A stretch of 64,000 nt of DNA from Silene conica (taxonomy: Eukaryota; Streptophyta; Magnoliopsida; Caryophyllales; Caryophyllaceae), in NCBI GenBank assembly GCA_029255685.2, contig CM055319.2, forward strand, positions 9,906,747 through 9,970,746, in the 5' to 3' direction. Of the stretch, positions 55,443 through 64,000 are shown one piece after another. Position 1 is the first letter of the stretch. Each line of letters starts with the position of its first letter. The notes beneath the pieces were generated by a model that searched no databases, had not been told where the DNA came from, and saw only the letters and a list, made by a program, of their open reading frames with translations. Position numbers and translations under genes: made by a program.

Positions 55443-55892
55443 CTTATTCTCCATAATGACCTCCTCCAAAACTCCATTAACACTATTACTATAAAAAGTC
55501 ATAATTTGACATTTATTTTGACTTATTAATGTGGTATCACCATTCCATATAGAAAGTATCACAAATATCTTTAAATAAGCATAAACTTCTATTGTTAAAC
55601 ATATGTTATGAAGCATGAAATAATAATAGCAATTTGATGAAATTGAGTTAGATTTGTATACTATTTGGTTGGTTAAGGGTAATTCGGCGAACTAATAAGT
55701 AATTGAGAAGGTTGTCGAGTAATTGAAATGTTAAATAGACGATTTAATAGATAAATTAAGAAATTAAGCTAGCAAAACCAATAAATAAGGTCATTGTATA
55801 GATTAATATATAGAGTTTAAGGGCATACCATAGAATTTAAAAAAAATAGGGGTACAACGTAGAAAATTGAAAAATTCGGGGGTACACCGTAG

Positions 55893-56819
55893 AATATCCC
55901 TATAACTAAATAAGTACTCCTATATAAATCCACCCCTTTCTCCACTAAAATACAATCACATTTTTTTACTTTCGTAAAATATTATAAGAATGAACAAAAC
56001 TCATTAATGTGATAATACACAAACTCATTAATCTACATTCTTGACTTTAAATTACTCAAAGCGCCCACAAAATTTGTGTCGAGCGCTTGCCCGATACTTG
56101 TATCATACAATATATAAATTTACAAGAAACATATTATTAAAATATATAATATGAATTTAAAAAATTATAAAATAAATGCTTTATTAAATTATTTATTTTA
56201 CGTTTAATGGATGAAAAATAGATTAAGTACCAGTTTTATATACCACTAATTGATGTTAATATAGAATTATTACCGTAAAATATTTTGATCTAAATTTAAT
56301 CATGACTTGTATTCATTCCGTACAATAAACTCGATAATTACTTTGAGCTAACATTTACGACCAAATGTTGACCGATTCTACCAATTTAAATTTGATACAC
56401 ATACCCATTTAAGCACGACTACTCCTCCATGATTCTTACTTGCACTTAGCCTAATTATTGTAAAAAAACACTTAGCCTAAATTATTGAAATGCAAAAAAT
56501 AATCAATCACAAAATGTATATTGCAAAATTAATCGGAAGCAAGCAAGCCTATTCTCAATTGTCAATTATTTAAATTTATTGAGAATAAGATTAGCTTAAT
56601 AGTTGATTTTTAGTAATAAAGATAAAATTCACTTAAATACTTGATGATCAATTTTTGGGTGTATTTGTCCAACTGTTCAATTTTTGTTACCAATTTATTT
56701 ACAACCAGGTTATTTTTTTACCAATCTGTCGATTTGACCAAAATATGAAATTAACCAACTCTAAAGTTACATATTCTAGTTACTAACTCTTTTATTCCAT
56801 TTTTATCGGTTGGTATTGC
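55893..56819. other. Intergenic, no gene seen
   Basis: AT-rich sequence between the split TIR element and LINE 2. An acacttagcctaa duplication lies near 56445 and 56470. No coding region or element ends recognised. Confidence 0.45.
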
Positions 56820-56835
56820 TTAGAACTTTTTAATT
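56820..56835. repeat. Target-site duplication of LINE 2, left copy
   Basis: ttagaactttttaatt, 16 bp, identical to 63459-63474. A poly-T tract (LINE A-tail) follows. Confidence 0.9.
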
Positions 56836-57094
56836 TTTCTTTTTTTTTTTGGTGGAAAGACGTGGGATTAACCCATTACAAAAACAAAACAAGAGCCTAG
56901 GAAACAAAAGAAAAAACAAAACAGAAAACGCGAAACAAACAAACAAAACAAAACACGCACACTACACTATAACAAACTACGGTACGCTACTGCTGGGGAT
57001 CACCCGCGGCCAAGCCACTTCACTCGCATCTGAATCAATAAGGGACCTAAGAGGGCCCGGCGTCTGGTGAGGTTCGAAGACACGGAGCTTCACA

Positions 57095-57488
57095 TCTTGA
57101 TTCACCCCTAAATTCGCTAACCAATTCAATCTGCACACGAATTAGCCTCTCTGTAAACATGGTTTATTTCTGCTTGCCACTCCGTTTCATAGAAGAAAGC
57201 TCGACACATCAGAATGATATGGGTGTGTGCCGTAGGAAGGAGCTCCTTGTCCAATCCTTTCAGAAATCCTTCAATCACCTTTGAATCCGTTTGTATGTAA
57301 ATCCGTGGGAACTTTTTGTCAATGGCGATCATAAGCCCTCTACGAAGTGCCATCAATTCTGCCCTGGTAACAGTTGCGATTCCCAGATTCTCCGCAAAGG
57401 ATACCAGTTCTCTTCCCGTACTGTCCATTATAATTCCCCCCGCTCCAGCTAAGCCTGGGTTCCCTTTGGACGCTCCATCAATATTCAA
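57095..57488 (-). pseudogene. LINE 2 ORF2, RNase H domain
   Basis: MNIDGASKGNPGLAGAGG begins an RVT_3-type RNase H with all four acidic residues visible: Asp (NIDGAS), Glu (TRAELMAL), Asp (IQTDSKVI) and Asp (REANSCAD). A few extra bases after the last Asp create a stop; the WLANLG continuation lies in another frame to about 57095. It is also out of frame with the RT part upstream (break near 57490-57600). The domain would remove RNA during second-strand synthesis. Confidence 0.8.
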
Positions 57489-57594
57489 AGTAACTCACTC
57501 AAACGGTGGTGCACACCACCTAATATTAATCTCAATACGGCGAGAAGTCGTACCAAGGGTAATCAAGTCCCTGGTATCTTTTGCCTCCAAAACT

Positions 57595-60500
57595 TCACGA
57601 ATGCGCTCCGTGATAGTAGTATAAATTGGTAGGGATTACCTCATGTCGATTGAAAGCACGACAGTTTCTCCATCGCCACAGCCACCAGATCACTACTGCA
57701 AAGGTAGAGGCCCAATGTTCCTTCGGTCCCCGCCCCCTCTGAGATAAATTATTCACAACCCAGTCTTTGACAAGTAACGGAGTTGTAAAAAAGTCAGCGC
57801 TTGCCATCGGGAAATGTTGCCACACCAACTGAGCTTTTGGACAATCGCGAAGAAGATGGAGTGTTGATTCCTCTTCCGCCGAGCATACCTCACAGCATGG
57901 GTTTTCAGTAAACCCTCTCTTAGCCCGATTTACATTAGACATAATACGATCATGCATTACTAGCCATAAAAACAGTCTCATCCTCTGTGGTGCCCAAGTT
58001 AGCCAGGGTAGTTTCCAACACGAATCCGAGTCTTGTTCTGGCATCCTACGAATTAACCGTATGGCAGATTTAACTGAGAAGTAGCATGAAGGGGTTTCCG
58101 ACCAATAAAATTTATCAGTGTTTGCTTCTCCCGGTACCACTTCAAACGATGCAATTGTTTGTAGAATAGTTGTTGGTAAAATGTCAGCAAACAGTTCCCA
58201 CTTCCATCCAGTTTCATCATCCCAAAAGTCAGTCACAGTCATGTCCTGTAATTGGTCCGGGATCTCGAATTCTGAATATTTTTCTAACGGAGCTTCAGTC
58301 ACCCATTTATGCTTCCAGAAAAGAGTTGAGATTCCATTTCCAATATTGGAGCTTAACCCTTGTTTGAGTATCCATGCTGCTTCAACAATACCTCTCCAAA
58401 CATTCGAGCAATTCTGTCTAGCTTCGAACATTTCCATCTCACATCTACCCTGAGTATATTTGTGGCGAAGGACCCTTGCCCAGAGTGCATTTGGTTCCTT
58501 CAGTAACCTCCATCCCAATTTGGCCATGAAAGCACTGTTCACTTGTCTCATCGATCGTATCCCTAGACCTCCATAGTCTTTTTCGTTGGTCACCATGTCC
58601 CACGATACCATACTGAGCCCTCTCGAATCACTATCTCCACCCCACAGGAATCGGCGTGATTTTTTGTCAAGTTCATCACATACACTTCGGGGGATATATG
58701 CTGATTGCATAGCATAAGACGGTATAACATTAAGAGTTGATTGGATTAAAGTTACTCGGCCCGCCATGGACAACCCGCGCGCCTTCCAGCCTGTGAGTCT
58801 CTTGTCTACTCTCTGTATTACGTATTCAAACGTATCTTTCGTAACTCGGCCATGAATAATAGGCATCCCAAGATAAGTGCCTAAATTATCAGTGCTTTCA
58901 ATTCCCAAATTTTCCGAAATCGCGCCCTGCAGCTCTTCGTTTGTATTTGGCGAAAAAAATACCTTGGATTTCGTGCGTGAGAAACGTAGTCCAGAAGCCG
59001 CACAAAACCTCTGTAGCCCATTATTAATGACATTAGCTTGTTCAACCGTGGCCTCAGCAAATAGGATAATATCATCCGCAAAGAACAGATGGGTAAGCAT
59101 AGGCCCACCCCTACAGGTCGGAAATCCTTTCCAATTTCCATTGAGGCTTTCATGAACAATGATTTGGCTTAATTTTTCCATACAAATCGTAAAAAGATAG
59201 GGTGATAGAGGGTCACCTTGTCTTATTCCTCTTGTGGGGGCGAAAAAATCAGTCTTTTCTCCGTTCCAAAGCACATTCAAAGTAACCGAGTAGATTAACT
59301 TCATAATGATTCGGGCCATTTTTAGCGGTAATCCCATATCAATAAGGCAATGATTCAGGAAGGGCCATTCTAATTTATCATATGCCTTTTCTGGGTCGAG
59401 CTTGAGAATCATGAAGCCTTTTCGGCCCTTCTTCTTTCTCATCGAGTGCAAAGCTTCTTGAACAAGGATAATATTATCCGTTATTTGTCTCTGAGGAACA
59501 AAGCTTGCCTGAACAGGGTTAATGAGAATAGGTAAATAGGTTTCAGCCGGTTCACAATCATTTTAGTGATGATTTTGTAGGCTACATTACATAACCCAAT
59601 AGGCCTGAATTGATTAACAAGATGAGGGTTGTCAACTTTCGGGACCAATGCTAAGAAAGTCTCGCATATCCCATCTGGTATACATTCCTCATTCAAAACT
59701 CCCAGAACCAAATGAATAAGACTCGGGCTAACAGTCTCCCATTGAGATTGATAAAAAAAGGGCTTGGTATCCATCCGGTCCAGGAGCTTTAAACGGAGAC
59801 ATCTTTTTCAGAGCAAGTTGTATTTCGGTCTCGGTAAAATCGCGGCCTAGCACCCTATTCTCGTTTTCAGACAGACTCGGAAAGAAATTAGTCAACACCT
59901 CATCTAATCTACATTCCACATTTCCTCCTGCAAATAAGGACTTAAAGTAGGCTATAACCATGTTCTTCACCTCACTTTCCTCCCATTGCCAATCTCCTTT
60001 ACCGTCTTGCAGGGCTGTAATACGGTTTTGTTGTCTTCGAATAATAGTACCCAGGTGAAACAATCTGGTATTACGGTCCCAATCACAAATACGTTCCATA
60101 CGAGATTTTTGAAACCAAAGCATTTCCTCATCTCGTAACACTTGGTCAAGCTGGGCTCGAAGCTTAGTTTCGAGCTTCAATAAATAATGATAATTCGAGC
60201 AGGAGATAAGTTTCTGGACGCCTGGAATACGCTTTTCGAGGGTTGCCTTCTTCAAAATATATTTTGGTAAACTTCTTTATTCCATTTTTTTTACTTTGAA
60301 GTAAAACTATGGATAAAGGGTATCAGGGGTTCATTGTTATCCCAATTATCAATCACAAATTTTTCGAATTTTTCATGAGATAGCCAAGAGGCCTGAAAAC
60401 GAAAAGGTCGAAGAATACCCGGTATAGGCGCAAAACCATTTGTGCTCACGATAATCGGACAATGATTCGACTGGTGTTTGAGAAGATGTCGAAGAGAGCC

Positions 60501-61245
60501 TTCTTCGAAAAGAATCCGCCAATCTCCATTGCAAATGGCTCGGTCAAGTCTAGCTCATTGTCTCGTGTCCACCGAATGCCCTCTAGACCAAGTAAACTCC
60601 GGTCCTGAATAATCAAGATCAACCCAATTATTTCTCTCAAACCAAGCATTAAACCGGTTACATCGTCGCCTCATCCCGTCACTACTTCCATTCCTCTCCG
60701 ATATAAAACGAGTGTCATTAAAATAACTCATAACAAGCCACGGCTTATTATGAGTTCGAGCAAACATCTCAAGATCGTTCCATAAATCCTCTCGTCGGGT
60801 GCCCTCCGGGCTGGCGTAGACTGCCGTGTACAACCATGGTATCTCGCCGGTTCTTGAGATCTCAACAGTAATGTGTTGCGAGTTGTGGACTACCGGTGTT
60901 ACTGTAACTTCTTCGGGTTTCCAAAACAACCAAATTCCACCCCGAAAACCTTCCGCCTCCACTCGTGTTTTCCCTCCAAAATTCAATTTGTCACAGACTC
61001 TTTGGGCCACGTCACCACTAATTCGAGTTTCAACTAAACCAAGAACTTGGGGACGATTAATACGAATGAGTTCTTTTAACAAAGTTAAAAATTCCGGACT
61101 CCCAGCACCTTGGACATTCCATGTCATTAGACTTAGCGGTGGCCGAGAACTTAAGTAATTTGGATAACGATCCATTAAAGTAGTTGGTAAAAATTGCATC
61201 GAGGACAAATATGCCTCAGAAATTCGCTTCATCACCATCATCACC
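57595..61245 (-). pseudogene. LINE 2 ORF2: endonuclease, reverse transcriptase, zf-RVT
   Basis: Endonuclease at 60555-61130 (LMTWNVQGAGSPEF, LGLVETRISGDV). The GDFND motif reads SYFND and the terminal SDH reads SNH (about 60470), so two catalytic residues are lost, and a TGA interrupts at about 60554. A further break lies near 60260. The RT N-terminal part is at 59728-60255 (KKMSPFKAPGPDGYQ), shifts near 59770 (NQFRPIGLCNVAYKIITKMI), and again near 59455-59480. The RT core at 57595-59451 is open: GIRQGDPLSPYLFTICMEKL, catalytic FADDIILFAEA, and a C-terminal zf-RVT (CCEVCSAEEESTLHLLRDC). ORF2 probably began in slight overlap with the end of ORF1. Confidence 0.88.
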
Positions 61246-63309
61246 ATCGGTGATATCTGCACCTCCAACATTAAGTCCGGCGTTATCGTCAACGGAGGGA
61301 GGAAGGCATTGATTTCCAATTCCATGGTATGTACTAACGGTATCGCTGTGGACATATCCGGACCCGTCATTGGTGATGTTAAACAATGGAATTGGGTTGG
61401 TGGTACGGTGGTGTGGCGAGTCATTGGGATCCGGATCAGGTCGTATTGCGACATTGTTCTCGGTCACTGGCTGTTGGACGAGTACGGTTGGCCTTTTTTG
61501 TAACTTTGAGTGCGAGATGTTGTAGACAGGGTATGGAATTGTTCGATTGATTTTGAGATTTGTTCGTTGCTTGGTGATACGATGTGCAAGGGATTGCTTA
61601 TTAATATGAATAGAAGTAGAGTTCTCATAGGAAACTAAATTTTCCTTATTATTATTTCCTAATCTTTCTTCATTATCTTTTCCATAATTAATGGAAGAAT
61701 CTCTATTAGGAATTTGGAAGGAATTAGGATTAGAAATACTTGCCAAATTACTTACATGAGTTGGCTTCTTTGGAATTTCCTTATTCGAATATTTAGCAAA
61801 ATTCCGAGCAAACGCGGACCCTTCCATATTTTTCGATTTTAGCGAGTTGTGAACCCGATGTTCATTCGGTCCTGGTTCGTTTACTGCCCTCTGACTACTC
61901 CTCTGTTCCACGCCCATAACTTGTCCCTCTGTAGCTAGAACTTCACGTCGAACCGGAACCTCAACAAGGAGTCGTTCATCAGTCTCTGTTTCAGCGTCTG
62001 TACCTGCCAACCTATTCAAGGCTGCAAAACGTGACCCAGACCCTCCTCCCTTTTTTTCAAATTTCGAGTTGTGGACGGTACTTGTGGTTAGGTTCCCATA
62101 TCGTTCATGAGCAAAAGTTGGTGGCTTTTTCCGAGGTGGCTTTTTCACGTGCATCCATTCTCCAAACGTTTCGTTCATTCCATTTGAAACTCCATCTTCT
62201 GTCTCTCGACCTTCCGGCTTCAGTCGTGTTGAAGGTTCAACATCAGTAGTAGCTTGCGGTACAGAGAATGAGGGACATCCGGTATCGTTATGGCCAAGTT
62301 TTCCGCACTTATAGCAAATTTGTCGTAGGCCTTCGTATTGGATAATCCAAAATTTACCATTAAGACGGAACTTCGATAACAGGGGTTTGGTTAAATCGAT
62401 TTCGACACTCATTCTTATGAATTGTCCTCGTTCTGCATTCATGGTTGGTCGATCAATACGCACCACTTTGCCAATTTTACTTCCTATTTTGCGAAGAATA
62501 TCCTCGTGGTAGTATTCTACTGACAATCTAGGGATCCGAATCCAAGTAGTAAGGTAACGAATTGGCTCGTCAGTTCCTATGAAGTTCGGTACCCATTTTC
62601 GAATAGTGAGATAGTGATCTCCAATCATCCATGGCCCTCCAGTCAAGACAAATTCATAGTCAGCTTTGTTCGTAAACCGAATCACATAATACCCACACCC
62701 AACATCAGTGAAAGTCACATCCCCTTTGGACGCCCACTTGCGCTTCAATTGTCGGACTAAAGAATAATGTCCAATGGTTTTATCGAACATCTTAATTATT
62801 AATGAGTTCCTCCAATTATTACGAATAGCTATTTTTTCCTTTTTGGTTAGGAGTATCGTGGGGCACAAAGGGTCGTTCTCCATAGTCGGATCTCCAACGT
62901 CATCATCCGAGGAATCCTCATAAATATCATTATCAACAATAACATAATCTTGGTTCGGATTAATGGAAAAGGACGGACCCATACCTCGATTGAGAGAATC
63001 CTTGTATGATCCCATGACTTTCGGATTAGGGTTGAGCGATTCGTCATTGTCCTCCTGGTTCTGTAGAGCATCCGTCGGTCGACTAGTCTTCGGCTTCTCT
63101 TTACTCTGCCCCTGCGTCTCACAGGTTGAAACACTATTAGTCAAGGGCGGGAATGAATTCTGAACAAAGGAACAATCGATATCCATGGATGAATATGGAG
63201 TTCCTCCATCCAACGATTGATTCATCTTGCATTTCTTCGTAGATCTCGCAAATTTTTCCGTTTCATTGTTAGGGTTTTCGGTAGAGTTTTCGTTAGTAGG
63301 GTTTTCCAT
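61216..63309 (-). CDS. LINE 2 ORF1: nucleic-acid-binding protein with CCHC knuckle
   Basis: An uninterrupted 697-codon frame from the first in-frame ATG (63309, MENPTNENSTENPNNETEKF) to 61216. About residues 175-330 form a DUF4283 domain (RNSLIIKMFDKTIGHYSLVR, GGPWMIGDHYLTIRKW, TWIRIPRLSVEYY). It is followed by a zinc knuckle CYKCGKLGHNDTGC at about 340. The rest is Asn/Ser-rich and low complexity. In this family ORF1 coats the LINE RNA. The open state contrasts with the broken ORF2 downstream. The frame extends upstream of the ATG but without another start. Confidence 0.88.
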   Translation of the reverse strand: MENPTNENSTENPNNETEKFARSTKKCKMNQSLDGGTPYSSMDIDCSFVQNSFPPLTNSVSTCETQGQSKEKPKTSRPTDALQNQEDNDESLNPNPKVMGSYKDSLNRGMGPSFSINPNQDYVIVDNDIYEDSSDDDVGDPTMENDPLCPTILLTKKEKIAIRNNWRNSLIIKMFDKTIGHYSLVRQLKRKWASKGDVTFTDVGCGYYVIRFTNKADYEFVLTGGPWMIGDHYLTIRKWVPNFIGTDEPIRYLTTWIRIPRLSVEYYHEDILRKIGSKIGKVVRIDRPTMNAERGQFIRMSVEIDLTKPLLSKFRLNGKFWIIQYEGLRQICYKCGKLGHNDTGCPSFSVPQATTDVEPSTRLKPEGRETEDGVSNGMNETFGEWMHVKKPPRKKPPTFAHERYGNLTTSTVHNSKFEKKGGGSGSRFAALNRLAGTDAETETDERLLVEVPVRREVLATEGQVMGVEQRSSQRAVNEPGPNEHRVHNSLKSKNMEGSAFARNFAKYSNKEIPKKPTHVSNLASISNPNSFQIPNRDSSINYGKDNEERLGNNNKENLVSYENSTSIHINKQSLAHRITKQRTNLKINRTIPYPVYNISHSKLQKRPTVLVQQPVTENNVAIRPDPDPNDSPHHRTTNPIPLFNITNDGSGYVHSDTVSTYHGIGNQCLPPSVDDNAGLNVGGADITDGDDGDEANF

Positions 63310-63458
63310 GTATGATTGGAATAGAAAGTTTTTGTGTTGATCGAGACGGTTTTGAAAAAGTGAAAATCCTCCCTCCAAATTAATCACATGTATGATTTTG
63401 AATAAGATTCGATTTAGTGATTAATATGTTAGTTCACTAAATTAGGTTGAGGCTTAAT

Positions 63459-63474
63459 TTAGAACTTTTTAATT
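63459..63474. repeat. Target-site duplication of LINE 2, right copy
   Basis: ttagaactttttaatt, identical to 56820-56835. Confidence 0.9.
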
Positions 63475-63898
63475 GAAGACCTCTCAGAAACCTTTTATTC
63501 CTACCTCTGATTTTTAATTGGTTATGAGAACTGTCTTTAAGTTAAAACGGTTTTTTTACTTTCTATTTTGTATATGAATGAAGAAAACTCGTATATGAAA
63601 AAAAGTAAACCCATAATATTTTTTTCGACAAATAAAAATCGAAACTAGACTCCTGCCGAGATTGCTAACCTATGAGTTACTACGTTACAAGATTTAGTAA
63701 TATAGAAACATTAAAAGATTGAAAACAATGAAAAGCTTAGCATATTCTAAAACAAATGGATAGTATTTGACTCTACATTGATAATATTTGACCCGTCGTA
63801 AACTTACGACAGATATGCCCGTCACAAATGAGAATTTGTGATTCTAAAATGCCTTCAACAATCACACATCAGCGATTTCTGCAAGTATCGTAATACAA
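63475..63898. other. Intergenic, no gene seen
   Basis: AT-rich. The tgacccgtcgtaaacttacga segment near 63790 resembles sequence at about 31230-31340, so it is probably a dispersed repeat. Confidence 0.45.
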
Positions 63899-64000
63899 TC
63901 AGAAGTAATAGCAATATACAGATGCTTCATTCTCCAATCCCACTTCAGGATTTCCAAATCCTGCTTTCCGTGTTTCAGTCCAGGATGCAGCATCTACTGC
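63899..64000 (-). other. Possible last coding exon of a gene running off the right edge
   Basis: On the minus strand, from the window edge, 33 codons are open with a protein-like composition (WTETRKAGFGNPEVGLENEA, ending in SVYCYYF and TGA). The base composition is higher in GC than the surrounding sequence. I do not recognise the family, and no splice acceptor can be tested inside the window. Confidence 0.3.

Larger units (their letters stand above)
45374..55888. mobile_element. Small TIR element (about 530 bp) split by the Tat retrotransposon
   Basis: The left flank of the Tat element (ggtgtgcttagccc...ttctatgttgtacccct...atacccttaaac, 45374-45450) is repeated inverted on the right (gtttaagggcata...aggggtacaacgtagaa...gggggtacacc, about 55818-55888). 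The pairing spans about 75 bp. With the 9979-bp retrotransposon and one cttat removed, the element is about 530 bp and non-coding. Its superfamily and its own TSD are undetermined. Confidence 0.6.
56836..63458 (-). mobile_element. LINE 2: full-length L1-type element with RNase H, 6.6 kb
   Basis: A minus-strand non-LTR retrotransposon bounded by a perfect 16-bp TSD, with its A-tail seen as poly-T at 56836-56850. Order on the minus strand: ORF1 with DUF4283 and CCHC knuckle, then ORF2 with endonuclease, reverse transcriptase, zf-RVT and an RNase H domain. ORF1 is fully open, while ORF2 has several frame breaks. It is unrelated at sequence level to LINE 1 beyond family resemblance; LINE 1 shows no RNase H. 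Confidence 0.93.

Noticed and set aside
58118..58453. Plus-strand frames opposite LINE 2 (58118-58453, 58877-59155 and 60826-61158)
   Set aside because: Shadows of LINE ORF2 on the opposite strand.

Overview
The window is nuclear DNA of a flowering plant, most likely a eudicot. The evidence is low-GC intergenic sequence, spliced genes with GT-AG introns, and plant-type transposable elements of nearly every order: Tat and chromovirus Ty3/gypsy elements, a TRIM, L1-type LINEs, CACTA, hAT, PIF/Harbinger and Stowaway-like elements, and Helitrons. The species cannot be named from the sequence. No rRNA, tRNA, CRISPR or prokaryotic gene organisation was seen.

Host genes are few. (1) A plus-strand gene at 29980-37522 has three exons, all joined in phase 0, and encodes two RNase H-like domains. 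The first keeps its acidic catalytic residues; the second has lost three of four. Its second intron is 5.7 kb and holds a Helitron. (2) A minus-strand gene at 40201-42556 has two exons and encodes a 286-residue LRAT/NC-domain protein with His, His and Cys in place. Weak candidate exons at both window edges (666-686 and 63899-64000) may belong to genes running off the ends.

Layout. 1-5.6 kb: the 3' end of an old Tat-like element whose LTR is interrupted by a foldback element, itself interrupted by a Stowaway-like MITE. 5.7-11.2 kb: a decayed LINE (minus strand, 17-bp TSD) inserted next to a Helitron 3' end. 11.6-14.4 kb: a 615-bp tandem duplication with a 1.5-kb Helitron in one copy; the other copy preserves the empty site. 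14.5-17.2 kb: a hAT-type element with an 8-bp TSD and a 5'-truncated LINE. 17.8-29.0 kb: a nest of a chromovirus fragment split by a 3.6-kb CACTA (TSD CCA) that carries an adenylate kinase exon and a dead Ulp1-like protease, followed by a second CACTA 3' half that holds a three-LTR TRIM. 29-37.5 kb: the RNase H-like gene with MITEs and a Helitron. 38.1-39.7 kb: a PIF/Harbinger element with a transposase remnant and a nested MITE. 40.2-42.6 kb: the LRAT/NC gene. 42.9-44.8 kb: a second copy of the intronic Helitron. 45.4-55.9 kb: a TIR element split by an intact, very young Tat retrotransposon (LTRs differ at one of 593 positions). 56.8-63.5 kb: a 6.6-kb LINE with RNase H and a perfect 16-bp TSD.

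The most notable system is the Tat element. Its gag-protease and RT-RNase H-RNase H-integrase are in one frame separated by a single UAG followed by CAA-UCA, which matches the UAG-CAR-YYA readthrough signal. On the opposite strand, between pol and the 3' LTR, four exons join in frame into a 598-codon antisense gene with a Transposase_28-like N-terminus and a coiled-coil C-terminal part.
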